In this document: piece after piece, positions 5,317-6,107 of the stretch
Numbering within the stretch: position 1 is the first letter of the stretch
Layout of the letters: every line of letters begins with the position of its first letter
Assembly: GCA_937873805.1 (NCBI GenBank)
Contig: CALMWO010000486.1
Coordinates: forward strand, 1-6,107
Length of the DNA stretch: 6,107 nucleotides
Source: an uncultured Hyphomonadaceae bacterium
Lineage (GTDB): Bacteria > Pseudomonadota > Alphaproteobacteria > Caulobacterales > Hyphomonadaceae
Direction: 5' to 3'
Notes under the pieces: model-generated
Databases searched by the model: none
Told to the model about the DNA's origin: nothing
What the model saw: only the letters and a program-made list of their open reading frames with translations
Program-made: the position numbers and the translations under genes

Positions 5317-5973
5317 TTACGGCGTCAGTTTCGACTGCAGCCAGTTCACCGTCGCTGTCATGTTGCCGCTGAAGGTCTCGCCGGTTGTGGGGCTGGTCTT
5401 GCACGCCTGCTTCACAGCGGCCTCGGCCTCGGGGTAGTTCGAGAACGCCTCCCATGCCGGCGATATGGAAGCCTGACCCGCGATGGCGCCGGTCGCCGTA
5501 TAGTAGCGCATCAAACCACGCTGCGTTTCGCCGGCGGCACAATTGAGATTCAGTGCGATCGTAAGCATGCGCAGTGGTTGTCTGGCGCCGGAGAAAGTCT
5601 CCTTCGGAACGTCCTCTCGGTAGCGCACCATCACATGAATGAGTGGCCACTTGTCTCGTGCCGGCGCCTTGGCGTCCGCCCAGGCCGTGGCGCTCTTGTC
5701 GGTCACGCCGACCAGCCGCCACTCCAGTGTTTCTGCGTTCGTGATCATCACGGCGCCTGGCGCCGATGTTGCGCGGCCGTCCTTCAGCGCCTTGTCGAGG
5801 CTTGTCAGGCGGGGGCCGTCAAAGCCCCAGCGAGGGTTGCAGAGGATCTTGCCCATCTCCGCCACGACGGAGCCGGCGTAGTTTGTTTTCGGCTCGGCGT
5901 CGGTCGTCTCGACGACGCGCAGCGTCTTGCCCGTCATGTCGATATAGTTCGTCTGCAGAAGGGGGTCCTTCAT
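5317..5973 (-). CDS. Protein with surface-adhesin E-like C-terminal region and unusual N-terminus
   Basis: The protein has 218 residues if ATG 5971-5973 is the start. The C-terminal part, from about residue 82, resembles small exported surface-adhesin E-like proteins: LEWRLVGVTDKSATAW (83-98), VMVRYRE (114-120), LNLNCAAGETQRG (141-153) followed by YYTATGAIAG, then SPAWEAFSNYPEAEAAVKQAC (171-191). Cys145 and Cys191 sit where that family has its cysteines. Known relatives are secreted and begin with a signal peptide just before the EWxLVG strand. Here about 80 extra residues precede it, with no signal peptide, although codon bias shows they are translated. No start (5973, 5937, or GTG 5991) has a good SD, and the frame stays open to the window edge. 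A longer gene, an N-terminal frameshift or a fusion are alternatives. The family call is by eye and moderate to weak. Confidence 0.72.
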   Translation of the reverse strand: MKDPLLQTNYIDMTGKTLRVVETTDAEPKTNYAGSVVAEMGKILCNPRWGFDGPRLTSLDKALKDGRATSAPGAVMITNAETLEWRLVGVTDKSATAWADAKAPARDKWPLIHVMVRYREDVPKETFSGARQPLRMLTIALNLNCAAGETQRGLMRYYTATGAIAGQASISPAWEAFSNYPEAEAAVKQACKTSPTTGETFSGNMTATVNWLQSKLTP

Positions 5974-6107
5974 GTATGTGCAGTTGAGCACATGCCGCGT
6001 CCACCCCGCCGACCCCGGCGGCGTGGCGCGGCCGCGGGACCTGCCGCACCGACACTTCGCGGTGCTGGTCGCGGGGCCGATGTTCCGCGTGAAGACGCGC
6101 GCCGAGG
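5972..6107 (+). CDS. 5' end of an unidentified gene, cut by the window edge
   Basis: ATG 5972-5974 follows AGAAGGGGG (5957-5965) with 6-base spacing. It opens 45 codons running off the window, beginning MYVQLSTCRVHPADPGG and continuing through HFAVLVAGPMFRVKT. Third positions are almost all G or C, first positions are G-rich, and a stop (TAG 5945-5947) lies shortly upstream in frame. No signal peptide or recognised domain is visible in this fragment. The start codon overlaps the proposed ATG of the minus-strand gene head to head, which leaves no room for separate promoters between them, so one of the two starts is probably wrong. Too little is present to name a function. Confidence 0.55.
   Translation, partial: MYVQLSTCRVHPADPGGVARPRDLPHRHFAVLVAGPMFRVKTRAE

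Noticed and set aside
5639..5987. Plus-strand open frames at 5639-5881 and 5766-5987
   Set aside because: Their products are Ser/Arg/Pro-rich without motifs or SD sites, and they are antisense to the biased minus-strand frame.

Overview
The window is about 6.1 kb of GC-rich chromosomal DNA with a strong preference for G or C at third codon positions. It looks like an alphaproteobacterium. The best clue is a full-length crotonyl-CoA carboxylase/reductase, the signature enzyme of the ethylmalonyl-CoA pathway. The overall gene style suggests the Hyphomonadaceae/Caulobacterales side, but that placement is inference. There are no rRNA or tRNA genes, CRISPR arrays, insertion sequences or phage genes, and the content reads as ordinary housekeeping and accessory chromosome.

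Layout, left to right. (1) 129-424 (+): a small exported EF-hand protein whose signal peptide and body lie in different frames, apparently because one base is missing near 179/180. (2) 463-488: a strong hairpin terminator shared by this gene and the next, which converges on it. (3) 498-962 (-) and 1023-1475 (-): a lipoprotein with a possible chagasin-like beta domain, and a cytoplasmic protein of probable lipocalin-like fold, possibly co-transcribed. (4) 1562-2041 (+): a divergent protein of unknown function with a very acidic tail. (5) 2051-2566 (-): peptide methionine sulfoxide reductase MsrA. (6) 2670-3944 (-): crotonyl-CoA carboxylase/reductase, starting with GTG. (7) 3945-4425: a 481-base stretch with two adjacent TTGC/GCAA inverted repeats (candidate operators for ccr) and a possible 61-residue secreted or membrane ORF (4128-4313, -). 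(8) 4426-5310 (+): a class IV PLP aminotransferase of the D-amino-acid transaminase type. (9) 5317-5973 (-): a protein whose C-terminal half resembles surface-adhesin E-like proteins. (10) 5972-6107 (+): the first 45 codons of an unidentified gene cut by the window end.

The genes do not form one pathway. Ccr serves acetyl-CoA/C4 carbon assimilation, MsrA repairs oxidised methionine, and the aminotransferase handles D-amino acids or a related substrate. The points most worth a second look are the broken EF-hand gene, the operator-like repeats upstream of ccr, the altered carboxylate-binding motif in the aminotransferase, the unusual N-terminus and start-to-start overlap at the right end, and the possible chagasin-like lipoprotein. 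No new multi-gene system is evident.
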